Source of the DNA: Cervus elaphus | Lineage: Eukaryota > Chordata > Mammalia > Artiodactyla > Cervidae | NCBI RefSeq assembly: GCF_910594005.1 | Contig: NC_057815.1 | Coordinates: 83,499,552 to 83,563,551, forward strand | Direction of reading: 5' to 3' | Length of the DNA: 64,000 nt | Shown: positions 11,795 to 21,998 of the stretch, piece by piece | How the letters are laid out: every line of letters starts with the position of its first letter | How positions within the stretch are numbered: the stretch's first letter is position 1 | Notes under the pieces: generated by a model | What the model was told of the DNA's origin: nothing | Database searches by the model: none | The model's input: the letters and a program-made list of their open reading frames with translations, nothing else | Made by a program: the position numbers and the translations under genes

Positions 11795-12339
11795 TAAAAA
11801 GCAATATGTTGTTAACATCAAATTCTATTTGTTTATTGCTGATATATGGGAAAGAGACTAACTTTGTGTATTAACTTTATATCCTACAACTTTGCTATGC
11901 TCACTTACTCTGAGAGGTTTTTGTTGATTCCTCCAGATTTTCTATACAGACAATGATGTCATCTGTGAACAAAGAAAGTTTTATTTCTTTCTCCCTAGTC
12001 TGTATACCTTTTATTTATGTTTTCTTGTCTTATTGAATTATATAGGATTCTGATGCGTTTAAGTGGACTTGGTTTAAGAACTACTGCTCTGGCAATATTG
12101 TAGAGATGGATGGAATGTAGCAGTTCCTTCTCCACAACATTGTCAGATGTCAAAAGAGGCCACAGCAAGTCCTTGATTGAGTTCATGTGATAACAGATGC
12201 AAGACAGGTAGCTGGGAATGTCAGAAAGACTCAGCAATGCCAACCTTCATGGCTTTCTTTTGACTCTGGAGTGATATGGGTCAAGGAGAGAGAGAGACTT
12301 TGCAATGCTTTCCCTGTGTTCTACCACTCTTATTCTTTT

Positions 12340-12540
12340 TTGCAAAACTATATTTGTTGAACACCAACTATGTTCCAGGATATGTATTAGATTCTGTGAT
12401 AGACTAATGAATAAGCCAGCCATTATTATTTGCCCTGAAGAAATTACATTTTGGTGAGAGATGAGGAAAAAAAGAGTTAAATAAAAACATTTACAGATTA
12501 TGGAAAAACTATTAAGAAATGAACAGGATGATGTTAACAT
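12340..12540 (-). mobile_element. L2 LINE 3' end (left part)
   Basis: Reversed L2: 'atatttgttgaacaccaactatgttccagg', then 'gccctgaagaaattacattttggtgagagatgagg'. It appears to continue at about 12835-12960 ('gaaagggtgacatttgggctttagcctgaagaatgataagagc') after an interrupting MIR. Confidence 0.65.
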
Positions 12541-12574
12541 ACTAGGATGGGGTCAGGTAGTGTTTCTTAACGGT

Positions 12575-12820
12575 CAATGGGGTGAACACTGGACTGAGAC
12601 TCACTAGATTCAAATTCCACCTCTGCCACTTCCTCATTATCTTCTGTTGGCAAGAGTCTTTGTTTCATTTCCTCATCTGTAAAATGAAGGTAAATATTCT
12701 AATCCATAGGCTTTCTGTGAGGATTAAATTAGAGAATAAATATACAGTGATTAGACTAGTACTTGACACATAGAAATGCTCAAAATTATTTTAGTTGTGG
12801 TTATCATTACTGTTCTATGC
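12575..12820 (+). mobile_element. MIR SINE nested in L2
   Basis: A nearly full-length MIR: 'ctcactagattcaaattccacctctgccacttcc', then 'catttcctcatctgtaaaatgaagg', 'gaggattaaattagagaat' and 'gtacttgacacatagaaatgctcaa'. L2 sequence in the opposite orientation lies on both sides. Confidence 0.8.
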
Positions 12821-12834
12821 TTACTGTTACTAAT

Positions 12835-12960
12835 TCTTTGGATAGCTTGGTCAGGAAAAGACTCTTTGAAAGGGTGACATTTGGGCTTTAGCCTGAAGAA
12901 TGATAAGAGCTGGTATGTGTAGAGCTTTAGGAAGGGTGTTTTTATACCATTTCCTAGACA
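12835..12960 (-). mobile_element. L2 LINE (right part)
   Basis: This continues the L2 at 12340-12540 in the same orientation and in the expected element order (the reversed 'gaggtgacatttgagctgagacctgaagg' region). Confidence 0.55.
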
Positions 12961-14420
12961 GTGACAACAACACTTGGAAAATTCTTGAAATAATGTTTAC
13001 ATGTTTTCAAATAACAGATATTACTTCAGTGTAGATAGTATATTATATGTCTCAGTTCCTTAAAATTTGACTCCAGGAATAAAAGGGGCTATCTGTTTCA
13101 ATCAGTAACCCATAATCCAAAGGTCATCAGCTAGAATTATATAAGAAATTTCACACTCCAAAGATAGCTACCAAAACTTTCTTTTTTTTAAAATCTCTTT
13201 ATCAACACAAGATCATCAGCTAATTATCACAATTATTAGAAATAAGTAAACTGGTGTTTATTGGCAAATAAATGTCTTGATACTTTGCATTAAAAATTTA
13301 TAAAAACGGGCCTTTACTAGTGAAATTAAAGATATTCATGATATGTAAGTTGACCTACATATTTTGGGAACACCCCTCATCCATTTTTAAAACTTTGTCT
13401 TTATTATTATGGTTTTAGAATTGAATGAAACATGAACCTTACATTCTTATGTCAGATTATATACCTGAGGACTGATGCATAAATTGTTCACTGCTAAGCC
13501 ATGAGTTAGAACATTTCACTGGCTGATTCAACTAAAAGGATATACTAACTCTGCCTCTGGATTGCTATCTGCTGAAAGGTGGCATTCAGAACACCTAAAA
13601 GAACAAAATGTGGCACTTAGTAGCATTTTTAGAACTCTTTTGTGCTTACTCACTAAAGCAAGCGTGCACATCTAATAAACATTTGCTTGCTTGGCAAAAT
13701 CAGGTCAGTGACTTTGATTTGCTCTTACTTAGTACTGAAAGGAGAGCTAATCCTTATTCAGCTCAGGCTTCTTTGCCTGCTACTATCTCTCAAAGCAAGG
13801 AATCCAGTGCATATATGTTGCTCAGGACCAAAACAACTTAGATCAATTTGCAACACTTAGCCTGTCCAAGGAAAAAACAAGAAACTGTTGCCTTCTGAGT
13901 GTGATAAGAAAGATACTGTTAGAAATTGACATTGGAGAGGTAGACAAGAAGGAAAAATGCAGGGACTTTTAGCTCCTGATGATATTTTTGGATTGAATTC
14001 TCAGTGTAATAGAGAACATGTAAGATATATAAGAGAATCTGATCTGCTTTACATTTTTAAAGATGATATTAAGCAATGTGTAGAAAATAGATTGTAAAGA
14101 TATGACTGGGTACAGGGAGGAAAGTTGAGGAACACTGCAAAAATCCAGGCAAGAGGGATAAAAGTTTAGACTCATGATAGAAATGGATGTGAGAAATGTG
14201 GATGGACTTGGAGACATTTTTTTTGGAAGGAAGCTAAGTAGGATTTGCATGTGGTTTGGAAGTGACAAATAGGATAAAGAAACACTCCCAGATTTGAGGC
14301 AGCTGGTGAGAAATCTTCAATGCTGAATGTGGCTAATAGAGAAGGTCTATGCTGGAGGTAAGCTTTGCTCCAAGGGGTGTCTATAGCAACAGCAGAGGAA
14401 AACATATCATAAGCCTTCTG
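12961..14420. other. Unassigned sequence
   Basis: About 1.45 kb with no repeat or gene that I can name. Open frames at 13608-13841 (+) and 13969-14405 (-) are short, overlap AT-rich DNA and have no motif. Confidence 0.5.
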
Positions 14421-15018
14421 CTGACTTCCACATTACTTTGCTAGTGTGTGAGATGAGTGCAATTGTGTGGTAGTTTGAACATTCTTTGGCATTGCCTTTC
14501 TTTGGGATTGGAATGAAAACTGATCTTTTCCAGTCCTGTGGTCACTGCTGAGTTTTCCAAATTTGCTGGCATATTGGATGCAGCACTTCAGCAGCAGTAT
14601 CTTTTAGGATTTGAACTAGCTCAACAGGAATTCCATCACCTCCACTAGCTTTGTTTGTAGTGATTCTTTCTAAGGCCCACTTGGCTTCACATTCCAGGAT
14701 ATCTGGCTCTAGGTGAGTGATCACACCATTGTGTTTATTTGGGTCATTAAGATCTTTTTTGTACAGTTCCTCTGTGTATTCTTGCCACTTCTTTTTAATA
14801 TCTTCTGCTTCTATTAAGTCTGTACCATTTCTGTCCTTTTTGTGCCCATCTTTGCATGAAATGTTCCTTTGGTATCACTAGTTTTCTTGAAGAGATCTCT
14901 AATCTTTCCCATTCTATTGTTTTCCTCTATTTCTTTGCACTGATCCCTGAGGAAGGCTTTCTTATCTCTCCTTGCTATTCTTTGGAACTCTGCATTCAGA
15001 TGGATATATCTTTCCTTT

Positions 15019-15151
15019 TCTCCTTTGCATTTTTTTTTTTGAACTATTTATTTATTTATTTATTTTTGGTCATACATTGATATGAATCAGCCATATCTGA
15101 GCCTGGCTTCCCTGTCATCTCAGCCCAGGTAGTGTTCTCCTTTGCATTTCA
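15019..15151 (-). mobile_element. Very short L1 3' end nested in BovB
   Basis: TTCTCCTTTGCATTT is repeated on both sides (about 15019-15033 and 15137-15151), an exact 15-base target-site duplication. The insert is a T-run plus TTTATTTATT and about 30 bases of young L1 3' terminus in reverse (GTCATACATTGATATGAATC, 15070-15089), followed by about 38 bases of non-L1 sequence (15099-15136). Confidence 0.9.
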
Positions 15152-15396
15152 TTTCTTTTCTTTCCTCAGCTATTTGCGAGGCCTCCTCAGACAGCCATTT
15201 TGCCTTTTTACATTTCTTTTTCTTGGGGATGGTCCTGATCACTGCTTCCTGTACAATGTCATGAAACTCCATCCATAGATCTTCAGGCACACTATCAAAT
15301 CTAATCCCTTTAATCTATTTATCACTTCCACTGTATAATAGTAAGGGATTTGATTTAAGTCATACCTGAAAGGTCTAGAGGTTTTCCCTACTTTCT

Positions 15397-15870
15397 TCAA
15401 TTTAAGTCTGAATTTTGCAATAAGGAGTTCATGGTCTGAGCCACAGTAAGCTCCAAGTCTTGTTTTTGCTGACGTATAGAGCTTCTCCATATTTGGCTGC
15501 AAAAAAATATAATCAATCTGATTTGGTATTGACCATCATGTGATGTCCAGGTATAGAGTCTTCTCTTGTGTTGTTGGAAGAGGGTGTTTGCTATGACCAG
15601 TGTGTTCTCTTGACAAAAATCTGTTAACTTTTGCCTTGCTTCATTTTGTATCCCAAGGCCAAACTTGCCTGTTACTCCAGGTATCTCTTGACTTCCTACT
15701 TTTGCATTCCAGTCCCCTATGATGAAAAGGACATCTTTTGTTTTGGTGTTAGCTCTAGAAGTCTTAGACAGCATATTGAAAAATAGAGACACTACTCTGC
15801 TGACAAATGTCCATCTAGTCAAAGCTATGGTTTTTTCAGTAGTCATGTAATGATGTGAGAGTTGGACCAT
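15397..15870 (-). pseudogene. BovB endonuclease fragment fused across the inversion joint
   Basis: A 157-codon minus-strand open frame. Its C-terminal ~118 residues are the BovB AP-endonuclease-like domain: the GDWNAKVG motif (like GDFNA in APE nucleases), FGLGIQNEARQKLTDFC, then RRLYTWTSHDGQYQ. The N-terminal ~38 residues are antisense translation of the plus-oriented BovB 3' half, joined at the inversion point near 15760. The frame is an accident of the rearrangement. Only the endonuclease part descends from a protein. Confidence 0.85.
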
Positions 15871-16286
15871 AAAGAAAGCTGAGTGCCGAAGAATTGTTGC
15901 TTTTGAACTGTGGTATCAGAGAAAACTCTTGAGAGTCCCTTAGACTGCAAAGAGATCAAACCAGTCCATCCTAAAGGAAATCAGTTCTGAATATTCATTG
16001 GAAGGACTGATGCTGAAGCTGAAGCTCCAATACTTTGGCCACCTGATGCGAAGAACTGACTCATTGGAAAAGACCCTGATGCTGGGAAAGATTGAGGGCA
16101 GGAGGAGAAAGGGATGACAGAGGATGAGATGGTTAGATGGTATCACCGACTTGAGGGACATGAGTTTGAGTAAGCTCTGGGAGTTGGTGATGGACAGGGA
16201 AGCCTGGTGTGCTGCAGTCCATGGGGTCGCAAAAAGTCAGACACAACAGAGTAACTGAACTCCACTGAACTGAACTGACTTCTACA

Positions 16287-16798
16287 CGGATATATGCAGA
16301 AAGTCACTGATTTCTACCACAGGACTTTAACACAGATCCTTTGTGGAGGGCACATGCCCTATCGGCTCATGTGAGGTGTCTTGTTCACATAGGAAGAACT
16401 CTTCTTCATGTCTAAGTAGAAAGAACCAAATGAAAAGTGTCAGTGTTTCAGATTTATTTCAAATTCATTGAGCTTTAGTGTTCTCTGGGAGAAAATGAAT
16501 GATCAAGAAGAGAGCTTCTATCTTCATTTGCCATCATTAAGAAGATAATATTCATCAAAAGCTATAGAGCTTCAACATAATTCTTAGCTCTTAGTTCAGT
16601 GTGTGAGTATGTTTTAGTAGTCATTGATTTAGTCAGTCAGTCCATTTGTCAGTTTGCTAGTCAGAGATTCATTTAATAAACACTTCTTATAAATTAGCCA
16701 TGCACAGGCCAAGTGATGGAGATGAGTCTTACATAACTTCTCTTTGGTCTGTATATCTCCTAGATATTTAGTCTGCTAAGCACCAACAAAAAATATCT
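16287..16798. other. Mostly unassigned; possible L2 trace
   Basis: A weak reversed-L2 resemblance at 16660-16740 ('attcatttaataaacacttcttataaattagccatgcacagg'). The rest is not recognised. Confidence 0.4.
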
Positions 16799-17323
16799 CA
16801 AATGCACTTTATTATTTTAATTTTTGTTGGAGTATTGTTGATTTGCAATGTTGTGTTAGTTTTGGGTGTATAGCAAAGTGAATCTATATGTGTACATATA
16901 TTCACTCTTTTTTAGATTCTTTTCCCATATAGGCCATTACAGAGTATAGAACTTCCTGTACTACCCAGGAGGTCCTTATTAGTTATTCATTATATATATA
17001 TTAGTTATAAAATATATATATTAGTATATATTAGTGTGTATAGGTCAATTGCAATCTTCCAATTTGTCCCTCCCTTCCCTTCCCTTCTGCTAATCATAAG
17101 TTTGTTTTCTACATCTGTAACTCAATATTTGTTTTATAGATAAGTTAATTTGTACCCCGCTTTTAAAGGTTGCACATACAAGTGACATCACATGATATTT
17201 GTCTTTCTCAGTACTCAGCCAGAAAGAAAAGAATGAAATAAAGCCATTTGTAGCAACATGGATGGGCCTAGAGATTGTCATACCGAGTGAAGTAAGTCAG
17301 ACAAGAAAGTCAAGTGCAGTTTA
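16799..17323 (-). mobile_element. Old L1 with 5' inversion
   Basis: 16812-17211 is an L1 3' UTR in minus orientation ending 'catgatatttgtctttctcagt'. 17213-17310 is L1 in plus orientation ('actcagccagaaagaaaagaatgaaataaagcc' to 'gaagtaagtcagaca'). In L1 order the plus part ends just where the minus part begins, the signature of twin priming. Diverged direct repeats CAAATGCACTTTA (16799-16811) and CAAGTGCAGTTTA (17311-17323) flank it. An AT-rich microsatellite lies at 16992-17040. Confidence 0.8.
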
Positions 17324-18860
17324 GAAAACTGAGGTCACTGCACTGTATATTGACTTTGGTACTCCTGTAAAAATTAAGGATTAAAAAAACAATAAACTTG
17401 ATTGCTTCTGTATTTGATTTATGAAATCTTCACATCCTTTGAAAATCAGATTTTATTTCATTTTATACTTCCAATTTCTAACTGTGGATATATTTGAGAT
17501 TCTTCTTTTTAAAGAATGTGATCAATGCATACATATATACATATATAAGCAATTTCATGATCTTTACACATGTTGATAGGCATGTAATGTAAATACTAAC
17601 TGGATTTATACACAGACTACTCAAATTGAAATGATTTCACATATATTTTAAAATAAATTAGCTTGCATAGTAAGGACTAACATGAGACCATTTACACCCA
17701 AACTTGATATTTTACTTTTCTGTGGCCTGTATAGCTTTGAAAAGAGACCTTTCAATATTCTGTGTCATAGTTATTTCTTCTAAAGTGGAGCTAATACCCT
17801 ATAGCCACTTTAAACTATTCTTATTTAACATGATAATCAAGACTGGTGTCCAAGAAGTTTTCTAAGCTCTTTGGTTTTCAATTTCAAAATAAACAGAGCA
17901 TATCATTACTATTATCTGCAGTAAATAGGTTAAGAAAGCAAGAGGTGAATTGCCAAAAAGAATACATTCACGTTGTTATCAATTTGATGATATAGGACAA
18001 GAAATCTACATATTGCAGTTGTTTTCATATTTTTTTTTAACTATTGGAGACAACTAAAGTAGTTCACAAGCTACATGTATTTATCAAGCAGTGAAATCAC
18101 ATTTTCTCTTGTACTTCTCAAAGGTAGGCAGTAAGAGTCGACTACCGGATTGACATTTAAAAATTGAGGTACAGGACATTTTCTAACGACTCACGCCAAG
18201 ACTGAAAAAACTGGTAGTCTCTGGAATCCCTATGTGGGAACTCCTTGTTTAAAAATAAATCTTTTAGTTTATTTGTTTCACCAGAGATTAATAATCACAA
18301 TGATTATTTCTGTCATAAAATGAAAGATAGGAGAGAAATTATATCCATTCAAATATGGACTATTTTATAGGCTATTTAGCTTTTGGAGGGCTTGGAAGAG
18401 TAGCAGTTTTAATTTAGTTCACAAATATGAAAGAGGTTACTGGACAGCACCATGAGGGGGAAACCCCCAAACTTTCTGTACTAAATATTGCTTCTTTGCA
18501 TTCAGAGACCTTAATGAATTTTAAGACTTTTTCATGCCACTTTCATAACTCAAAAATTGCTACAAATATGTCTCTTTGTCAGCAAAGATAAATTGAGACT
18601 TCTATGATGAGCCAAAAAGTAAGCTCAGTGAACAGAGACTGTGGATGATGACAAAATGCTACGCTGTGAGTGAGGCTGATTCTGTCCTCCATACATTTTC
18701 ATTCTGTATTCTGCTAGTGGCACAAGGAAGTGAAATAACAGTTGCCGGGTGCAACATTAGGATTTAATTAAGCCTTGTTTTACTTGGGCAAACTAGCCAT
18801 ACCGTGATTTCATGGGAGAACACAGCCCACACTGTGCTGACTAGCAGCAAAAAGGCATGG
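17324..18860. other. Unassigned AT-rich sequence
   Basis: No named repeat and no ORF with a motif. Short (TA)/(CATA) tract near 17527-17550. Confidence 0.5.
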
Positions 18861-18867
18861 AGCTGAA

Positions 18868-19173
18868 ATGCCACTGCGCGTGGTTGATGTAAACAAGACG
18901 AGGGAAGCACCTGGAACAGAGCTGTCAACTGAAACCGTGTCACATGAGCCACGCTATGAGGGTGTGGAGTCTGCAGAGAAGAAACAGACTTGCAGGATGC
19001 TGGCCAGGAATCAGGATCCCTGGGTTGTTCTGGTAAAGCGCAGTGAAAACTATTTGGTGTGCCTCAAGGCACAGAAAGAACAAGGACCCTATTTGGTAAC
19101 GACAGGAAATGCAATTTCAGCCTCACGTCCGAATAAGTGTCAAGGCCATCAAAACTATCCAAGGGTGGAATAA
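18868..19173 (+). other. 101-codon open frame in non-repeat DNA, product unknown
   Basis: One of the longer open frames outside recognised repeats. The surrounding 18780-19170 segment is GC-richer than its neighbours and keeps several CpGs. The predicted peptide has no signal peptide, membrane segment or motif that I recognise. No Kozak-supported start or splice sites can be argued. It could be an exon fragment, an old retrocopy or chance. Confidence 0.2.
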
Positions 19174-19419
19174 CTTCCTTTGAAAGTAGTGAGCTTATTA
19201 TCATTTGAGTATTCAAATATAGACTATACAGTCACTTTGTAGTTACTTTCTTCTTAATATAGTGTCATTCTCTGAAGCCAATGAGTTAGGACAATTTGGT
19301 ATTAATAGAAGAGGCAGTTGAATTACGGACATATATGAATTACTGTTGATTGTGTGGTAGAGTTGGAGATGGGATTACTAGCATTGACCCAAGTGCCTTA
19401 ACTTGTGTATGAACATTGG

Positions 19420-19582
19420 AGAATGTTTTCTGTTTTTAAAAATTATTTATTTTCCTGTACCAGGTCCTAGTTGCAGCACATGGCATCTAATTCCCTGACC
19501 AGGGGTCAAACTCTGACTCCCTGCATGGGGAGCACAGTCTTAGCCACTAGACCACCAAGGAAATTCCTAGAGAAGTTTTTCT
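19420..19582 (-). mobile_element. CHR-type SINE, diverged
   Basis: 'ttatttattttcctgtaccaggtcctagttgcag' at the left and 'ccactagaccaccaaggaaattcc' at the right match the CHR SINE in minus orientation, as in the copy at 5200-5406. Imperfect 12-base direct repeats lie at 19420-19431 and 19571-19582. Confidence 0.8.
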
Positions 19583-19634
19583 AATGAAGTTTTCTCTACA
19601 TATGTGGCCTTTAAAAATCAAATGCACTTGAGCA

Positions 19635-20842
19635 GTGTTTTAGATTCCTGGGACTACTATAACAAAGTACCCTAAAAAGGTTGGATTTAAACAACTGAAA
19701 TTTATTCTCTTACAGTTATGGAAGTCAGAAGCTCAAAATGAAGATGTGGGGAGTGATGTAACATCAACAAAATGGCAATGAGATGTTTCTTGCACATATT
19801 CTCCGCTTAGCAACAATGATTTGGCATCCGTCCACAGACAAAAGTGCCTTCATGGGAGCTCTGGGACTCAGGAGGAGACTGTGAAACCCCTAAAGTCCAA
19901 GACCATGGAGAACCAGTCAGATTTGCAAAAAGCTAACTGTGATTCTTTGAAACTGACTGTGATCCTGGCTACAAAAACATAAATGTCTCAGGAGCCCTGA
20001 GAACTTAGCAATAGCCCCTTTTGGCTTTGGGTCTGTCACCATCACCATACACCAAAAGACCTGGAAAAGACCATGTCCACCTTTGCATTTGGGAAACAGA
20101 CATATGGACACTTAGTCCTGACCATGGACCATGAAGAGTCCTGCGAACCAACTTCAGACCTTCTTGGCCACTATCTGTTGAGCCTCTGAAAGTGGGCCCA
20201 CCAAATTCAGTCAATCTTTTCAGTTCTGAAAGTATCCTGTATCTAAGCTGCAGCCTGTCCCAGGCACAATCTATGAATATTCTAGGTGACACAGGGACCT
20301 TGTAAGAAACACTCCTATCTGCTTCTGCAAAGATCCTGAATTAGCCATCTACTAGGCATCAGCCCCTGCTAACTGCAGCCTCATGAGCTCAAAAACAGAC
20401 ACAGGGTCAAACAAGGGAACTCTCATCTGTATCTCCCGAGATCCTAAAAGGTCCCTGCATGCTTATCCAGTTTCCTCACAGCCACAGTCAGCCAGTCTGG
20501 CAGCAGGAGTTAATCTCCTCTGTGCTCTTGGAGAGCCTGGGTCTTATACTCAGCTTCAACCCCTCCAGCCATTTTCAGAGATCAGTCCAGTTGACCTAGA
20601 GCCCTGGCAGGAGACAGTGCAGCTGATCCTACATAAATATGAAGGACTTAGCGACTCAACAGCAAAAACAACATAAAGACACCAGTCATTGAGTTTAGAT
20701 GCCGCCCTAATCCAATGGGACTTCAGCTTAACTTAATCACAGTTGCAAAGTACTATTTCCAAATAAAGTCACATTCACAGCTATCAGGGGTTAAGATTTC
20801 AACATGTGTTTTTGGGAAATACAATTCAGACTACAACAAGCA
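19635..20842 (-). mobile_element. MLT1-type ERVL-MaLR LTR, middle replaced by an insertion
   Basis: The left part (19635-~19757) reads 'ggactactataacaaagtaccc...aactgaaatttattctcttacagttatgg', the reversed 3' end of an MLT1 LTR. The right part (~20674-20842) reads 'ataaagacaccagtcattg', 'ctaatccaatgggactt', 'atttccaaataaagtcacattcac' and 'gggaaatacaattcag', the reversed 5' end. A complete relative lies at 42363-42729. About 0.9 kb of foreign sequence sits where roughly 190 bp of LTR interior should be. Ancient non-coding retroviral LTR. Confidence 0.75.
19758..20673 (+). mobile_element. Unrecognised ~0.9 kb insertion with BovA/BovB-like 3' tail
   Basis: The body (19758-20600) matches no family that I know. 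It is GC-richer than its surroundings. The last ~70 bases (20601-20673) align with the 3' end of BovA/BovB SINEs: 'ccctggcaggagacagt', then GGACTTAGCGACTCAACAGC and an A/AC-rich tail. The Bov-tA at 57781-58000 ends in a comparable 'gacttaatgactaaacaacagc'. An open frame of 97 codons (20383-20676) runs into the tail, and minus-strand frames of 64 and 95 codons also exist, none with a motif. The structure suggests an RNA retroposed by BovB machinery (composite retroposon or retrocopy). No clear target-site duplication is seen. Confidence 0.5.
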
Positions 20843-21065
20843 GTTTAACATCTTTTTCATCAGCAGCACTTATGTGGGAATTAAGGCATCTGATTTTCCC
20901 TTTTAAGGTTCTTCCTTTCCAGGGTTCCAATTTCCAAAGTCTTATCAATTTTGCTTTACAGTGTAACAAAACTGAAGCACATCTAATTCCTTGAAAATGT
21001 CATTTTCTTTCATACCACTGTTCATGGACTAGTTCCCTGCTCTGTCCTCCAGACAACTCTCTTCT

Positions 21066-21790
21066 TGGTGTTGTTCAGTTGCTCAGTCATGTCTGACTCT
21101 TTGCAACCCCACGGACTGCAGCTTGCCAGGCCATCCTGTCCTTCACTGTCTCCTGGATCTTGCTCAAACCCATGTCCACTGAGTCAGTGATGCCATCCAA
21201 TCCTCTCATCCTCTGTTGTCCCTTCTCTTCCTGCCCTCAATCTTTCCCAGCATCAGGGTCTTTTCCAATGATTCACTTCACATCAGGTGGCCAAAGTATT
21301 GGAACTTCACCTTCAGCATCAATCCTTCCAGTGAATATTCAAGGTTGATTTCCTTTAGGATTGACTGATTTGATCTCCTTTCTGTCCAAGGGACTCTCAA
21401 GACTCCTCCAGCTCCAGAGTTTGACAGCATCAATTCTTCAGCACTCAGCCTTCTTTATGGTCCAACTCTCACAGCCATACACGACTAATGAAAAAACCAT
21501 AGCTTTGACTATACGGACCATCGTCGTCAAAGTGATGTGTCTGCTTCTTAATACACTGTCTAGTTTTGTTGTTTTCTTCCAAGGAACAAGTGTCTTTTAA
21601 TGTCATGGCACTGCTGTGTCTTCCACATTTGCAGGTATATTGACTGCAGTACTTTAACAGAATAATCTTTTAGGATTTGAAATAGCTGGAACTCCATCAC
21701 CTCCACTAACTTTGTTCATAGTAATGTTTTCTAAGGCCCACTTGACACTCCATGATATCTGGCTCTAGGTGAGTGAGAACACCATCTTGT
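21066..21790 (-). mobile_element. BovB, minus, with large internal deletion
   Basis: 21066-21605 is the reversed BovB 3' region ('ttcagttgctcagtcatgtctgac' through 'aaggaacaagtgtc'). At about 21606 it jumps to the reversed first RT segment ('catttgcaggtatattgactgcagtactttaacag' through 'ctaaggcccacttgac'). Both parts have the same orientation, so the central RT (catalytic part) has been deleted rather than inverted. Confidence 0.9.
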
Positions 21791-21959
21791 GGTCAACTCT
21801 CTAGCTGTTCTTTAAATTTTAGCACATCTTCAGTTTTATATATCAGCTAGGAAAAATTGAGTGTTCTCCCTTTGTTTACAATATACCATATACATATATT
21901 TCCACTAAGCCAATTATCAGACTGTATTATGAACATTTGTTTATATATACATATTTCCT

Positions 21960-21996
21960 CATATATACATGTGTGTGTGTATGTGTGTGTGTGTAT
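21960..21996. repeat. (TG)n microsatellite
   Basis: TG/TA-interrupted TG tract ending directly at the BovB tail that starts at about 21999. Confidence 0.85.
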
Positions 21997-21998
21997 TT

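Larger units (their letters stand above)
8930..12030 (-). mobile_element. Old L1 (L1M-type), minus strand, split by five later insertions
   Basis: The left end (8930-9480) is an L1M 3' UTR read in reverse ('acattgacacgtctttatcacccgaagtttatagtttgcatc', 'tatagtatcatacagagtagtt'). The middle (10060-11085, 11444-11711, 11795-12030) is reversed ORF2-derived sequence, for example 'gtgaagtgtctgttgggtctttggccaat' and 'cagatgtgtcttctgcaaacattttctcc'. Four SINEs (9201, 9814, 11086, 11264) and one mariner (11714) are nested in it. Many stops and indels leave no open L1 frame. Confidence 0.8.
14421..16286 (+). mobile_element. BovB with 5' inversion (twin-priming structure)
   Basis: From 14433 to about 15760 the sequence is BovB in minus orientation (endonuclease and first RT segment). 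From about 15761 to 16274 it is BovB in plus orientation, ending in the CTGAACTGAA tail. Near-identical 12-base direct repeats (CTGACTTCCACA at 14421-14432, CTGACTTCTACA at 16275-16286) flank the whole unit, so both halves arrived in one event. The element-order gap between the halves (central RT including YADD) is missing, roughly 0.8 kb by comparison with the copy at 2808-4605. A small L1 tail is nested at 15019-15151. Confidence 0.9.
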
